This document shows positions 1 to 5,527 of a stretch of 5,527 bases of DNA, piece after piece. The notes beneath the pieces are model-generated. The model saw only the letters and a program-made list of their open reading frames with translations, was not told the origin of the DNA and did not search any database. A program made the translations under genes and the position numbers. This DNA comes from an uncultured Blautia sp. (GTDB taxonomy: Bacteria; Bacillota; Clostridia; Lachnospirales; Lachnospiraceae). The stretch covers positions 1 to 5,527 of the forward strand of contig CAKRVX010000113.1 in NCBI GenBank assembly GCA_934409175.1, given 5' to 3'. Each line of letters starts with the position of its first letter. The first letter of the stretch is position 1.

Positions 1-560
1 ATGCAAAGCTGAAAGGAATTGATCCGGAACGTGCCCGTTTATACAAAATCTGTGAACAAAATGACGTAGGAATCACCGTTATGAAAGGTTTCGCAGGCGG
101 CAGGCTTTTTGATGAGAAACGTTCTCCGTTCGGAGTCACTCTCACCCCTGTTCAATGTGTCCACTACGCCCTGACCAGACCTGCAGTCTGTTCCATTATG
201 TGCGGCTACGATACCAAAGAGCAGGTGGACGCAGCAATTACATATGAAACTGCTTCCGAAGAAGAGAAAGATTACGCATCCGTACTTGCAAATGCACCTC
301 TGCACTCCTATCGCGGAGAATGCACTTATTGCGGGCACTGCAAACCATGTGTATCCGACCTGGACATTGCCATGATCAACAAATTCTACGACCTGGCAAC
401 CATGCAGCCAAAAGTACCTGCAACTGTTCAATCTCATTACGAACTTCTGGAGCACAAAGCTTCTGAATGTATCGGATGTCAGGCATGCGAATCCCGCTGT
501 CCGTTTGGTGTTCCGATTGCAGAACGAATGAAGAAAACTGCAGAACTATTTGGATGTTAA
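1..560 (+). CDS. Aldo/keto reductase with C-terminal double [4Fe-4S] ferredoxin domain (3' part)
   Basis: This is the C-terminal part of an aldo/keto reductase of the ferredoxin-domain subfamily, predicted to be a cytosolic NAD(P)H-linked oxidoreductase; its substrate cannot be told. The frame is open to the left edge (first full codon at base 3), so the true start and most of the TIM barrel, including the catalytic Tyr/Lys/His/Asp region, lie outside. An internal ATG at 81 is not the start: the codons before it read as good reductase sequence (ITVMKGFAGGRLF). The last barrel part has the family's TRPAVCSIMCGY stretch. Counting from the Met at 81, cysteines 81, 84, 87 and 90 (CTYCGHCKPC) and 130, 133, 136 and 140 (CIGCQACESRCP) form two ferredoxin-like clusters, so an electron-transfer role beside the barrel is inferred. 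The first cluster has Val instead of the usual Pro after its fourth Cys. The gene converges on the kinase pseudogene. Confidence 0.93.
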   Translation, partial: AKLKGIDPERARLYKICEQNDVGITVMKGFAGGRLFDEKRSPFGVTLTPVQCVHYALTRPAVCSIMCGYDTKEQVDAAITYETASEEEKDYASVLANAPLHSYRGECTYCGHCKPCVSDLDIAMINKFYDLATMQPKVPATVQSHYELLEHKASECIGCQACESRCPFGVPIAERMKKTAELFGC

Positions 561-633
561 ACTCTATATAATACCTTTACTCCACAGCGTGCTCCTGCCC
601 GGATAGCTTTTCATATCATTAACAATGTAACTG

Positions 634-702
634 ATTTTGCAGAAACAGCCATAAAGTCTTGCACTTGCTAAACTTTATGGCTGTTTTCCATTTCTGCAAA
701 AT
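634..702 (+). terminator. Long bulged hairpin, probable Rho-independent terminator of the aldo/keto reductase
   Basis: The left arm (634-657) and right arm (672-702) are perfectly complementary over 24 positions apart from a 7-base bulge (687-693) in the right arm. The inner stem is 15 bp (AAACAGCCATAAAGT paired with 672-686), the outer stem is 9 bp (ATTTTGCAG with CTGCAAAAT), and the loop is 14 bases. On the plus strand the GGCTG of the inner stem is followed by TTTTCCATTT, a fair U-tract, and the stem starts 74 bases after the reductase stop. On the minus strand only TTT follows the stem, so termination of leftward transcription here is possible but weaker. The position between two converging units fits a shared terminator. 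The rest of 561-754 shows no gene or recognisable site. Confidence 0.72.
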
Positions 703-754
703 ATTATTACTTTATAACTGATCAGACCACAACATTTCCTCAATAACCACTGCA

Positions 755-1558
755 CTAATTGCTGGTATACTTACAGATTGCAGCCATCATCTTATCTACA
801 TCCAGCGGTTTCGAGATGTGCTCTGTCATTCCCGCCCTTTTTGACTCCTGAATATCTTCTACAAATGCATTTGCAGTCATTGCTATGATTGGAATTGTTT
901 TTGCATCCGGTCTGTCCATGGCACGGATCTTTCTGGTCGCTTCATATCCGTTCATAACAGGCATCATAACATCCATTAGGATTACATCAAATTTGCCCTG
1001 TGGGTTTTCGCTGAACATATAAACTGCCTGCTGTCCATTAAACGCCTTGGTAACCACTGCTCCAACATCCTTCAGGAACGTTTCTGCAATCTCCATATTT
1101 AAGTCATTATCCTCCACCAGAAGAATCTGCTTTCCGCAAATGCTATCCGTATTTATCTCAATTTCATTCTTTTTAATATCCTCTTTTTTCGCGATCTCAA
1201 AAGGAATCTCTATGAAAAATTCAGACCCCTCATCTAGTTTGCTTCTGACCGTGATTGTTCCACCCATTTTTTCTATCAGCTGACGGACAATCGCCATTCC
1301 CAGACCTGTTCCTTCATATCCGCTGTTTATTCCCTCATGCTCTCTGGAAAATGGCTCGAATAAATGTCTCTGAAATTCTTCACTCATTCCTATTCCGGTA
1401 TCTGAAATAATAATCTTATATACAACCTTATTTCCATCCGTTTTTACTGTTTCTGCTTTACAATATATTCTTCCATTTTTCTTATTATATTTAATGGAAT
1501 TACTGAGTATATTAATAAAAATCTGCCGTACATGAAGCGGACTTCCCCATATATACAT
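755..1558 (-). CDS. C-terminal fragment of the broken kinase: HATPase plus receiver
   Basis: This open frame of 267 codons is the back half of the disrupted kinase. Its first ATG lies inside the duplicated 8-bp repeat and has no Shine-Dalgarno sequence before it, so it probably is not a real start. The HATPase part shows the N-box (INILSNSIKYN, residues 15-25), the G1 box DTGIGM (53-58) and the G2 box EGTGLGMAIV (82-91), all intact. After an acidic/lysine-rich linker (about 122-140) comes a complete receiver domain: ILLVEDND with acidic residues E149 and D150, phospho-acceptor D196 in ILMDVMMP, T228 in AMTANAF and K250 in SKPL. No histidine phosphotransfer or DNA-binding domain follows; the protein ends at KYTSN, as many kinases of this type do. 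Intact motifs suggest that the inactivation is recent. Confidence 0.75.
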   Translation of the reverse strand: MYIWGSPLHVRQIFINILSNSIKYNKKNGRIYCKAETVKTDGNKVVYKIIISDTGIGMSEEFQRHLFEPFSREHEGINSGYEGTGLGMAIVRQLIEKMGGTITVRSKLDEGSEFFIEIPFEIAKKEDIKKNEIEINTDSICGKQILLVEDNDLNMEIAETFLKDVGAVVTKAFNGQQAVYMFSENPQGKFDVILMDVMMPVMNGYEATRKIRAMDRPDAKTIPIIAMTANAFVEDIQESKRAGMTEHISKPLDVDKMMAAICKYTSN

Positions 1559-1563
1559 ATATA
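1548..1563 (-). repeat. 8-bp exact tandem duplication causing a frameshift
   Basis: On the minus strand the sequence reads TATATATG twice in a row (plus-strand copies 1548-1555 and 1556-1563), then GGGAAGT. Deleting one copy converts the codons to TAT CTA TAT ATA TGG GGA AGT, giving SYLYIWGS and restoring the HATPase frame exactly. The AT alternation of the unit makes slipped-strand replication a natural origin. There are only two copies, and the upstream TAG would remain, so a working phase-variation switch is unlikely. Confidence 0.88.
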
Positions 1564-1611
1564 TAGATAGCTGAAGCTGTTTTCACATCCCTCATATTCC
1601 ACAGTAACACC

Positions 1612-1614
1612 CTA
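1612..1614 (-). other. Premature TAG stop inside the kinase frame
   Basis: The codon after MRAVE is TAG, while the same frame continues with GVTVEYEGCE, which reads as normal kinase sequence between the HisKA and HATPase domains. A single base change from CAG, GAG, AAG or another one-step neighbour would explain it. This lesion is independent of the 8-bp duplication about 50 bases downstream. Confidence 0.82.
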
Positions 1615-2259
1615 TTCTACTGCTCTCATCTTTATAATAGTCAGAATATCCTCTGCCAGCTCCTGTACATTAAATGCCTCATAGGATAACGACACATCCG
1701 GGTCTTCCAGCTTACTTAACTGCAGAACATCATTAAGAAGAGCCAAAAGATGATCTGCTGCTATTTTTGCTTTTTTTCTGTTTCTGGATGTAAACTCCAG
1801 TTCATCTGCATGTTTCTCATTAATCTCGATCAGTCCCACAATTCCATTCAGCGGCGTCCTGATATCGTGAGACATCCTTGCAAGAAAAGATGTCTTTGCA
1901 GCATTTGCAATCTGCGCCTGTGTCAGAGCCTTTTCTATCTTGTCTGATGCTTTTTTCTGTTCATCCACATCCATCACAAGTCCATAACAGGTAATTGGAA
2001 TTCCATTTTCCTGCCTCATTACATAGCCAGCTGCACGCTGCCATCTGACTGTGCCATCTTTTCTTCTACTACGGTATGTAACATCATAAGTAGTATTTCC
2101 AGTGACATCTCTCACTGCTTCCTGATAACTGTTCTCCACATATTCACGATCCTCTGGAACAATACAGTTCATCCATGACTCCCATATATCCGGGAAATCT
2201 GTTTCATCCGTATATCCATACAATTTTCTTAATGCCTGAGAATATTTTATCCCAAGCAT
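1612..2259 (-). CDS. N-terminal fragment of the broken kinase: PAS plus HisKA
   Basis: This open frame of 215 codons is the front half of the disrupted kinase. The ATG at 2259 is preferred because AAAGGTGA sits 5-6 bases before it; an in-frame TTG at 2274 is also possible, but that codon lies just before the Shine-Dalgarno-like bases and a stop (TAG) is only two codons upstream of it. Residues about 1-100 look like a PAS_3-type fold: YGYTDETDFPDIWESW, then PEDREYV, then the RRKDGTVRWQRAAGY stretch and a PAC ending near VMDVDEQKK. A short helical linker follows, then the HisKA H-box SFLARMSHDIRTPLNG with the phospho-acceptor His at about residue 131. The frame ends after MRAVE, between HisKA and HATPase. 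If translated, the product would keep the phosphorylatable His but no ATP-binding domain, so it could not phosphorylate itself. Confidence 0.75.
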   Translation of the reverse strand: MLGIKYSQALRKLYGYTDETDFPDIWESWMNCIVPEDREYVENSYQEAVRDVTGNTTYDVTYRSRRKDGTVRWQRAAGYVMRQENGIPITCYGLVMDVDEQKKASDKIEKALTQAQIANAAKTSFLARMSHDIRTPLNGIVGLIEINEKHADELEFTSRNRKKAKIAADHLLALLNDVLQLSKLEDPDVSLSYEAFNVQELAEDILTIIKMRAVE

Positions 2260-2271
2260 TCTGTCACCTTT
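2260..2271 (-). promoter_or_regulatory. Ribosome binding site of the kinase gene
   Basis: On the minus strand AAAGGTGA lies about 5 bases before the ATG at 2259. It supports that ATG over the in-frame TTG at 2274, although it could also be a chance site if the gene has lost its true N-terminus. Confidence 0.5.
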
Positions 2272-2311
2272 CAAATTATTCTACATTTTTCCGCCTGCCT
2301 AGGTCCATTTT

Positions 2312-2917
2312 CTATTGATTCAGTCTCACTGTTCTGGTACATATTTTTTCTGTCAGTTCCGCACTGTGACTGACTATGATCATCCCGATTCCTCTCTTCT
2401 GCGTTTCTTCTATCAGGAAATGCCAGATCTGACTCTGCGTAACGAGATCAAGCATCGTACTGATCTCGTCTGCCAGAAGAAACCGGGTTCTTTTTCCTAA
2501 GGCTCTTGCAATACAGAATCTCTGTAGTTCGCCTCCTGAAAGTTCTGTTGGAAAACGGTTCAGCCAGTCCGGTTCAATTCCCAGCTTTTCCATAAGCTTC
2601 GGATCTACCTCATCACCCTCTTCAAAAACGCTTCTCATTCTCAGTCTCGGATTCACTGCCTGTTCCGGATGCTGCCAGATCATCTGTACCGGGCAGTACC
2701 CTTTATAGGACTGTAATAGTTTTCCATCCAGAAGAATTTCTCCACTCTCCGGCTGTTCATATCCTGCAAGTAGCTTACATAATGTTGTTTTTCCAAAACC
2801 ACTTGGCGCTGCAATCCCAACTCTCTCATTACTGTCTGCCTGCAGACTGAACTGTTCTAATATCTGTCTGCCCTTATTTTTATATCGAAAAGAAAGATTT
2901 CTTACTTCAAGAATCAT
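2312..2917 (-). CDS. Peptide/nickel-type ABC importer, second ATPase (OppF/DppF-like, short form)
   Basis: This is a cytoplasmic ATP-binding subunit, predicted to pair with the neighbouring larger ATPase to power uptake. The start is ATG 2917, with AGGTG about 5 bases upstream; a GTG two codons earlier would overlap that site. From the ATG (201 residues) the motifs are: Walker A APSGFGKT at 37-44, Q-loop Gln82 in MIWQHPE, signature LSGGELQR at 126-133, Walker B FLLADE ending in catalytic Glu151, D-loop STMLD at 153-157 and switch His184 in IVSHS. Two things are unusual: the first Gly of Walker A is Ala, and the D-loop departs from SALD. The protein is shorter than the roughly 250-330 residues of most OppF/DppF proteins and has no C-terminal oligopeptide-type extension. 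Its start overlaps the end of the first ATPase by 11 bases, which suggests coupled translation. Substrate unknown. Confidence 0.9.
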   Translation of the reverse strand: MILEVRNLSFRYKNKGRQILEQFSLQADSNERVGIAAPSGFGKTTLCKLLAGYEQPESGEILLDGKLLQSYKGYCPVQMIWQHPEQAVNPRLRMRSVFEEGDEVDPKLMEKLGIEPDWLNRFPTELSGGELQRFCIARALGKRTRFLLADEISTMLDLVTQSQIWHFLIEETQKRGIGMIIVSHSAELTEKICTRTVRLNQ

Positions 2918-3836
2918 ACACACACCTCACATAACCATTTCCGGATGAACGCCACGGAACTTCTTTTTCCCGACATCTGTCCGTACATTTCTCACAACGT
3001 GGTGCAAACGGGCATCCCGGCTTCATATCTCTGGCATACGGCTGTACTCCATCGATATAATGAAATCCATTCCTCGGCATGGCTCTCCACAATGCTCTTG
3101 TATACGGGTGACGCAATGTTTCTTCTTTCGCAAAATCCTCTGCCATTGCATCCTCAATCGTATATCCCGCATAAAAAACCTGTATTCTGTCTGCTATATC
3201 AAGTGCCAGTTCCAGATCATGCGTAATGATAAGCACTGCCGCCCCCATATCTGCAAGCTGCCTGAAATGTTCCATTGCACGTCTGGCAAGCTTCGGATCC
3301 AGCCCGGGAGTTGGTTCATCTGCAATGACCAGTTTCGGTGTCTCGATTAACGCTGTAGAAATCATAACTCTTCTTGTCATTCCACCTGAAAGTTCAAATG
3401 GATACTGTTCCTGAACTTTCTTATCCAGAGAATACTGTTCAAAAATCCGATTCAATTTCCGTTTCTTTTCTGGGTTTTTCTTTCCTTTGCATATCTGCTG
3501 CCCGACTTTCATAAGCGGATCCAGATAAGAAGTACTCTGCGGAACCAGAACGATTTCCTTTCCACGGAGTTTCCTGATTTTTTTCTCTGTCAGCGACTCC
3601 CCACAATATCGAATCTCGCCTTTCATGGATGCATTATATGGCAAAATCCCCAATATTCCATGTGCCAGAAGACTTTTCCCTGATCCTGAGGAACCCACGA
3701 TTGCAACCATCTCCCCGGCATGAACCGTTACATTTAAATCTCTGATCACCGGAAGTTCCGTCTGATGCATTCCTTTCTGATACTGACAGAAAGAAATCTT
3801 CATATGATTGATTTCCAGAATTTTTTCTCTTTCCAA
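2907..3836 (-). CDS. Peptide/nickel-type ABC importer, first ATPase (OppD/DppD-like)
   Basis: This is the first cytoplasmic ATPase of the importer, 309 residues, close to the usual OppD/DppD/NikD length. The start is TTG 3836, chosen because a perfect AGGAGG lies 8 bases upstream; the next in-frame ATG (codon 12) would trim the first beta strand. Motifs: Walker A GSSGSGKS at 48-55, Q-loop Gln100, signature LSGGMTRR at 149-156, Walker B LVIADE with Glu174, D-loop PGLD, and His206 in IITHD. The C-terminal oligopeptide/dipeptide domain is present: HPYTRAL at 243-249, then GCPFAPRCEKCTDRC with Cys275, 281, 284 and 288. Structures of some family members show an iron-sulfur cluster in this region; binding here is inferred only. 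LSGGMTRR in place of LSGGMRQR marks a subfamily variant. The gene starts 12 bases after the OppC-like stop and overlaps the next ATPase. The substrate could be peptides, nickel or a metallophore. Confidence 0.93.
   Translation of the reverse strand: MEREKILEINHMKISFCQYQKGMHQTELPVIRDLNVTVHAGEMVAIVGSSGSGKSLLAHGILGILPYNASMKGEIRYCGESLTEKKIRKLRGKEIVLVPQSTSYLDPLMKVGQQICKGKKNPEKKRKLNRIFEQYSLDKKVQEQYPFELSGGMTRRVMISTALIETPKLVIADEPTPGLDPKLARRAMEHFRQLADMGAAVLIITHDLELALDIADRIQVFYAGYTIEDAMAEDFAKEETLRHPYTRALWRAMPRNGFHYIDGVQPYARDMKPGCPFAPRCEKCTDRCREKEVPWRSSGNGYVRCVYDS
2918..2928 (-). promoter_or_regulatory. Ribosome binding site for the second ATPase, inside the preceding gene
   Basis: The minus strand reads GAGGTGTGTGTATG, placing AGGTG about 5 bases before ATG 2917. 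The site lies within the last codons of the preceding ATPase gene, whose stop (2907-2909) is downstream of this start. Ribosomes finishing the first gene would therefore be well placed to start the second. Confidence 0.6.
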
Positions 3837-3844
3837 CTTTCTGC

Positions 3845-3850
3845 CCTCCT
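3845..3850 (-). promoter_or_regulatory. Perfect AGGAGG ribosome binding site deciding a TTG start
   Basis: On the minus strand AGGAGG begins within the stop codon region of the OppC-like gene (TAG at 3849-3851, reading GAATAGGAGGG) and lies 8 bases before TTG 3836. No ATG is available at that distance, so the TTG is very likely the real start. Confidence 0.75.
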
Positions 3851-4742
3851 ATTCATGCACACTGGCTGGATCAAGCAGCATGCGGAGATTTTCACCCGTT
3901 GTGAAAAAACATACTACTGTAAGGATCAGCATAATTCCCGGAAATAACGCCAGCCACCATTTCCCGGTGACCAGATACTTCATTGCTTCCGAAAGAATAA
4001 TTCCAATGGCAGGCTGTTCATTTGACAGGCCAAATCCCAGGAATGTAATACTGGATTCATGCAGGATCGCATGAGGAAAAAGCAGAACCAGACCTACAAT
4101 AAACTGCGGAAGCAGGTGAGGTACCATATGTTTCGTGGCAATATACAGATTACTTTTTCCAAGTTTTCTTGCGGTCTTAATATAAATCTGTTCCTTAAGC
4201 TGCAGCACTTCTCCTCTGATCAGTCTCGCCAGAGAAGTCCAATGTGTAAACGCAACTCCTGTAATCACACCTTTTAATCCTCTTCCACATGCCACACAGA
4301 TTAAAATCAAAAGCAGCATATGAGGGATTCCCATTACCAGATCAATAAACCAGGTCACAACAGCATCTGCTGTTTTTCCCATAGTTGCAGAAACAACACC
4401 AAGTATAAATGCCATAACTGCACTGAATGTAGCAGCACAGACTCCTATAATGATACTGATAGAAAGTCCTCTGACCGTTCGGGCAAACATATCTCTTCCA
4501 AGCCAGTCTGTTCCGAACGGATAACTCAGACAGGGCGGCAGATTCTTTCTGGAAAAGTCTGTTACCTGTGCCGCTTCCTTACAGAAAAATCCACCGATAC
4601 AGACAGCTGCCAGAAAGCCTATTGCTACAATCAGGAGAACTATGGTTGTCTTTCTTCTGTTCCATTTCTTTTTTCTATATCCTTCCTCGTTTTCAGGATA
4701 TACATCTAATCTTTTTTCTGGAAATGTAGTTGCTTCTTTCAC
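3849..4742 (-). CDS. Peptide/nickel-type ABC importer, second permease (OppC/DppC-like)
   Basis: This inner-membrane subunit forms half of the substrate channel, with the OppB-like protein as partner. It has 297 residues, a normal family length. A charged cytoplasmic N-terminus (about 1-32, with RKKKWNRRK) precedes the first membrane segment (about 33-53). Then comes the OppC-type hallmark YPFGTDWLGRDMFAR at 74-88, more membrane segments near 93-120, 127-153, 212-232 and 263-282, and the cytoplasmic EAA-type coupling loop at about 170-211 (ARLIRGEVL, TARKLGKSNLY, HMVPHLLP), which docks on the ATPases. The start is GTG 4742, whose GTGA overlaps the TGA of the OppB-like gene by 4 bases; no other good start is near. 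The Shine-Dalgarno sequence is poor (GTGGTGAG directly before the start), so translation probably depends on coupling to the upstream gene. The substrate cannot be inferred from this subunit. Confidence 0.93.
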   Translation of the reverse strand: MKEATTFPEKRLDVYPENEEGYRKKKWNRRKTTIVLLIVAIGFLAAVCIGGFFCKEAAQVTDFSRKNLPPCLSYPFGTDWLGRDMFARTVRGLSISIIIGVCAATFSAVMAFILGVVSATMGKTADAVVTWFIDLVMGIPHMLLLILICVACGRGLKGVITGVAFTHWTSLARLIRGEVLQLKEQIYIKTARKLGKSNLYIATKHMVPHLLPQFIVGLVLLFPHAILHESSITFLGFGLSNEQPAIGIILSEAMKYLVTGKWWLALFPGIMLILTVVCFFTTGENLRMLLDPASVHE

Positions 4743-5527
4743 CTCACCACACCTCTTCTTCGTATTCTTGGATCAATTACACCATAGAGAATATTCGCGA
4801 TCAGATTCCCGCTAAACACAAATAACGCACTGATGATCGTAATTGCCATCAAAAGTGGCATATCACTTCCAAGCCCTGCACTGACTGCCGCCTGTCCAAG
4901 TCCCGGATAGGAAAATACCTGTTCCACAAGCACGGAACCGCCAAATATCTCACTGATAGAAGCAAATTGTAAAGTCACCGCAGGTCCCAGCACATTGCGG
5001 AATCCATGATTTTGGAAAATTTCCCAGGTACTCTCCCCTCTTGCTCTGGCAAAGAGTACATAATCACTGTCGCAGATATCGATCATTTTTTCTCTGGTGT
5101 GCATGGCAATATTAGAAATCCCTGTAATGGACAATGTCACAGCTGGAAGAACCGCATGACGCATACGGTCAAGGAAGGTCACTCCACTGGCTTCCACACC
5201 TACCGGGACACTCAATCCGATCGGCAATATTTTCATCCATACTCCGAAAATCATCAGAAGAAGCATTGCAATCCAGAAAGCAGGTGTACTGGAGATAACC
5301 AGGCAATATCCTTTAATCACCTTATCAATCGTTTTTCCACGTTTCATTCCTGCCAGAGCACCCAGAAGAAATCCGATCACTCCAGACAGAACCCACGCGA
5401 TCATCATCAAAAAAAGAGAATTTCCAAGCTTCACTGCGATTACTTTCGTTACTTTCTGACGATAAAGGAGAGATACTCCCATATCTCCCCTTACAAAATC
5501 TCTGAACCATGCAAGATAGCGCTGCAC
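4739..5527 (-). CDS. Peptide/nickel-type ABC importer, first permease (OppB/DppB-like), 5' end missing
   Basis: This is the partner inner-membrane subunit. The frame is open to the right edge; the GTG codon at the edge is almost certainly internal, since OppB/DppB proteins have about 310-330 residues and only 262 are present, so roughly 50-70 residues with the first membrane segment and early periplasmic part are missing. Visible features, counted from the edge: the conserved FVRGDMGVSL at 11-20, membrane segments near 36-60, 74-98, 125-142, 180-200 and 225-250, the EAA-type loop DYVLFARARGESTWEIF at 155-171, and the late motif VEQVFSYPGLGQAA at 201-214, typical of this subunit. The tail IDPRIRRRG is also typical. 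Its TGA overlaps the GTG of the OppC-like gene. The operon promoter and the solute-binding protein gene are expected beyond the right edge. Confidence 0.93.
   Translation of the reverse strand: MQRYLAWFRDFVRGDMGVSLLYRQKVTKVIAVKLGNSLFLMMIAWVLSGVIGFLLGALAGMKRGKTIDKVIKGYCLVISSTPAFWIAMLLLMIFGVWMKILPIGLSVPVGVEASGVTFLDRMRHAVLPAVTLSITGISNIAMHTREKMIDICDSDYVLFARARGESTWEIFQNHGFRNVLGPAVTLQFASISEIFGGSVLVEQVFSYPGLGQAAVSAGLGSDMPLLMAITIISALFVFSGNLIANILYGVIDPRIRRRGVVR

Larger units (their letters stand above)
755..2259 (-). pseudogene. Disrupted hybrid sensor histidine kinase (PAS-HisKA-HATPase-REC)
   Basis: The locus encodes a hybrid histidine kinase broken into two open frames. The upstream frame holds PAS and HisKA domains and stops at a TAG (1612-1614). 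The downstream frame holds the HATPase and receiver domains and lies in a different phase. Reading through the TAG gives GVTVEYEGCENSFSYLYI, and removing one copy of an 8-bp tandem duplication (1548-1563) then joins this to WGSPLHVRQIFINIL, the normal start of the HATPase region in this family. The repaired frame codes for about 498 residues from the ATG at 2259. Such proteins autophosphorylate on the HisKA His and pass phosphate to their own receiver Asp. There is no transmembrane segment, and the PAS domain seems to lack its first strand, so the N-terminus may be lost too. It lies 52 bases after the transporter operon on the same strand with no terminator between. Sequencing error is the main alternative, but two separate lesions make that less likely. 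Confidence 0.87.

Noticed and set aside
39..455. A 138-codon open frame on the minus strand opposite the reductase
   Set aside because: It is antisense to a well-supported Fe-S reductase frame, is rich in Cys/Phe/Val as mirror frames are, and shows no recognisable domain.
561..754. A small RNA gene or riboswitch in the intergenic region
   Set aside because: Beyond the single hairpin there is no promoter-like pair or further conserved-looking structure, and both flanking genes end here rather than start.
1548..1563. The AT repeat as a phase-variation switch for the kinase
   Set aside because: Only two units are present, and the in-frame TAG upstream would keep the gene off whatever the copy number.
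2298..2303. CCTAGG palindrome after the transporter operon as an operator or terminator
   Set aside because: Six bases are expected by chance at this scale, and there is no long stem or T-run.
2276..2308. A 10-codon minus-strand open frame (MDLGRRKNVE) between the second ATPase and the kinase
   Set aside because: It has no clear Shine-Dalgarno sequence and is too short to judge; it may be a leftover of the kinase N-terminus, but nothing supports a product.
2945..3414. Several overlapping plus-strand open frames opposite the first ATPase
   Set aside because: They overlap one another in different frames and lie over conserved ATPase sequence; none has a domain or a convincing ribosome binding site.
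4059..4709. Plus-strand open frames opposite the OppC-like permease
   Set aside because: Low-complexity Ser/Cys/Asn-rich translations are the expected mirror of hydrophobic membrane segments; no motif is seen.

Overview
The window looks like an ordinary stretch of chromosome from a low-GC anaerobic Firmicute, most likely a gut Clostridia of the Lachnospiraceae type. This placement is an inference from protein style: a ferredoxin-type aldo/keto reductase, a PAS-HisKA-HATPase-REC hybrid kinase of the kind abundant in that family, AGGAGG-type ribosome binding sites and frequent GTG/TTG starts. No rRNA, tRNA, CRISPR array, transposase or phage gene is visible.

Layout from left to right. Bases 1-560 (+) hold the 3' end of an aldo/keto reductase with two C-terminal [4Fe-4S] cysteine clusters. 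Bases 561-754 are intergenic and contain a long bulged hairpin (634-702), probably the reductase terminator, between two converging transcription units. Everything from 755 to 5527 reads on the minus strand. In transcription order (right to left) it is: an OppB/DppB-type permease (cut by the right edge), an OppC/DppC-type permease, an OppD/DppD-type ATPase, a short OppF/DppF-type ATPase, then a broken hybrid histidine kinase.

The four transporter genes form one tightly coupled operon: a 4-base overlap, then a 12-base gap with the ribosome binding site touching the previous stop, then an 11-base overlap. Together they supply the two membrane subunits and two ATPases of a peptide/nickel-family ABC importer. 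The solute-binding protein is not in the window and is probably encoded upstream (beyond the right edge), so the substrate (oligopeptide, dipeptide, nickel or a metallophore) cannot be decided here.

The most informative observation is the kinase. It carries a premature TAG and, about 50 bases further on, an exact 8-bp tandem duplication that shifts the frame. Removing one repeat copy and reading through the TAG gives one continuous protein of about 500 residues with every catalytic motif of a hybrid kinase present. It also appears to lack the front of its PAS domain. I read it as a recently decayed pseudogene. I found no convincing evidence of an undescribed system in this window.
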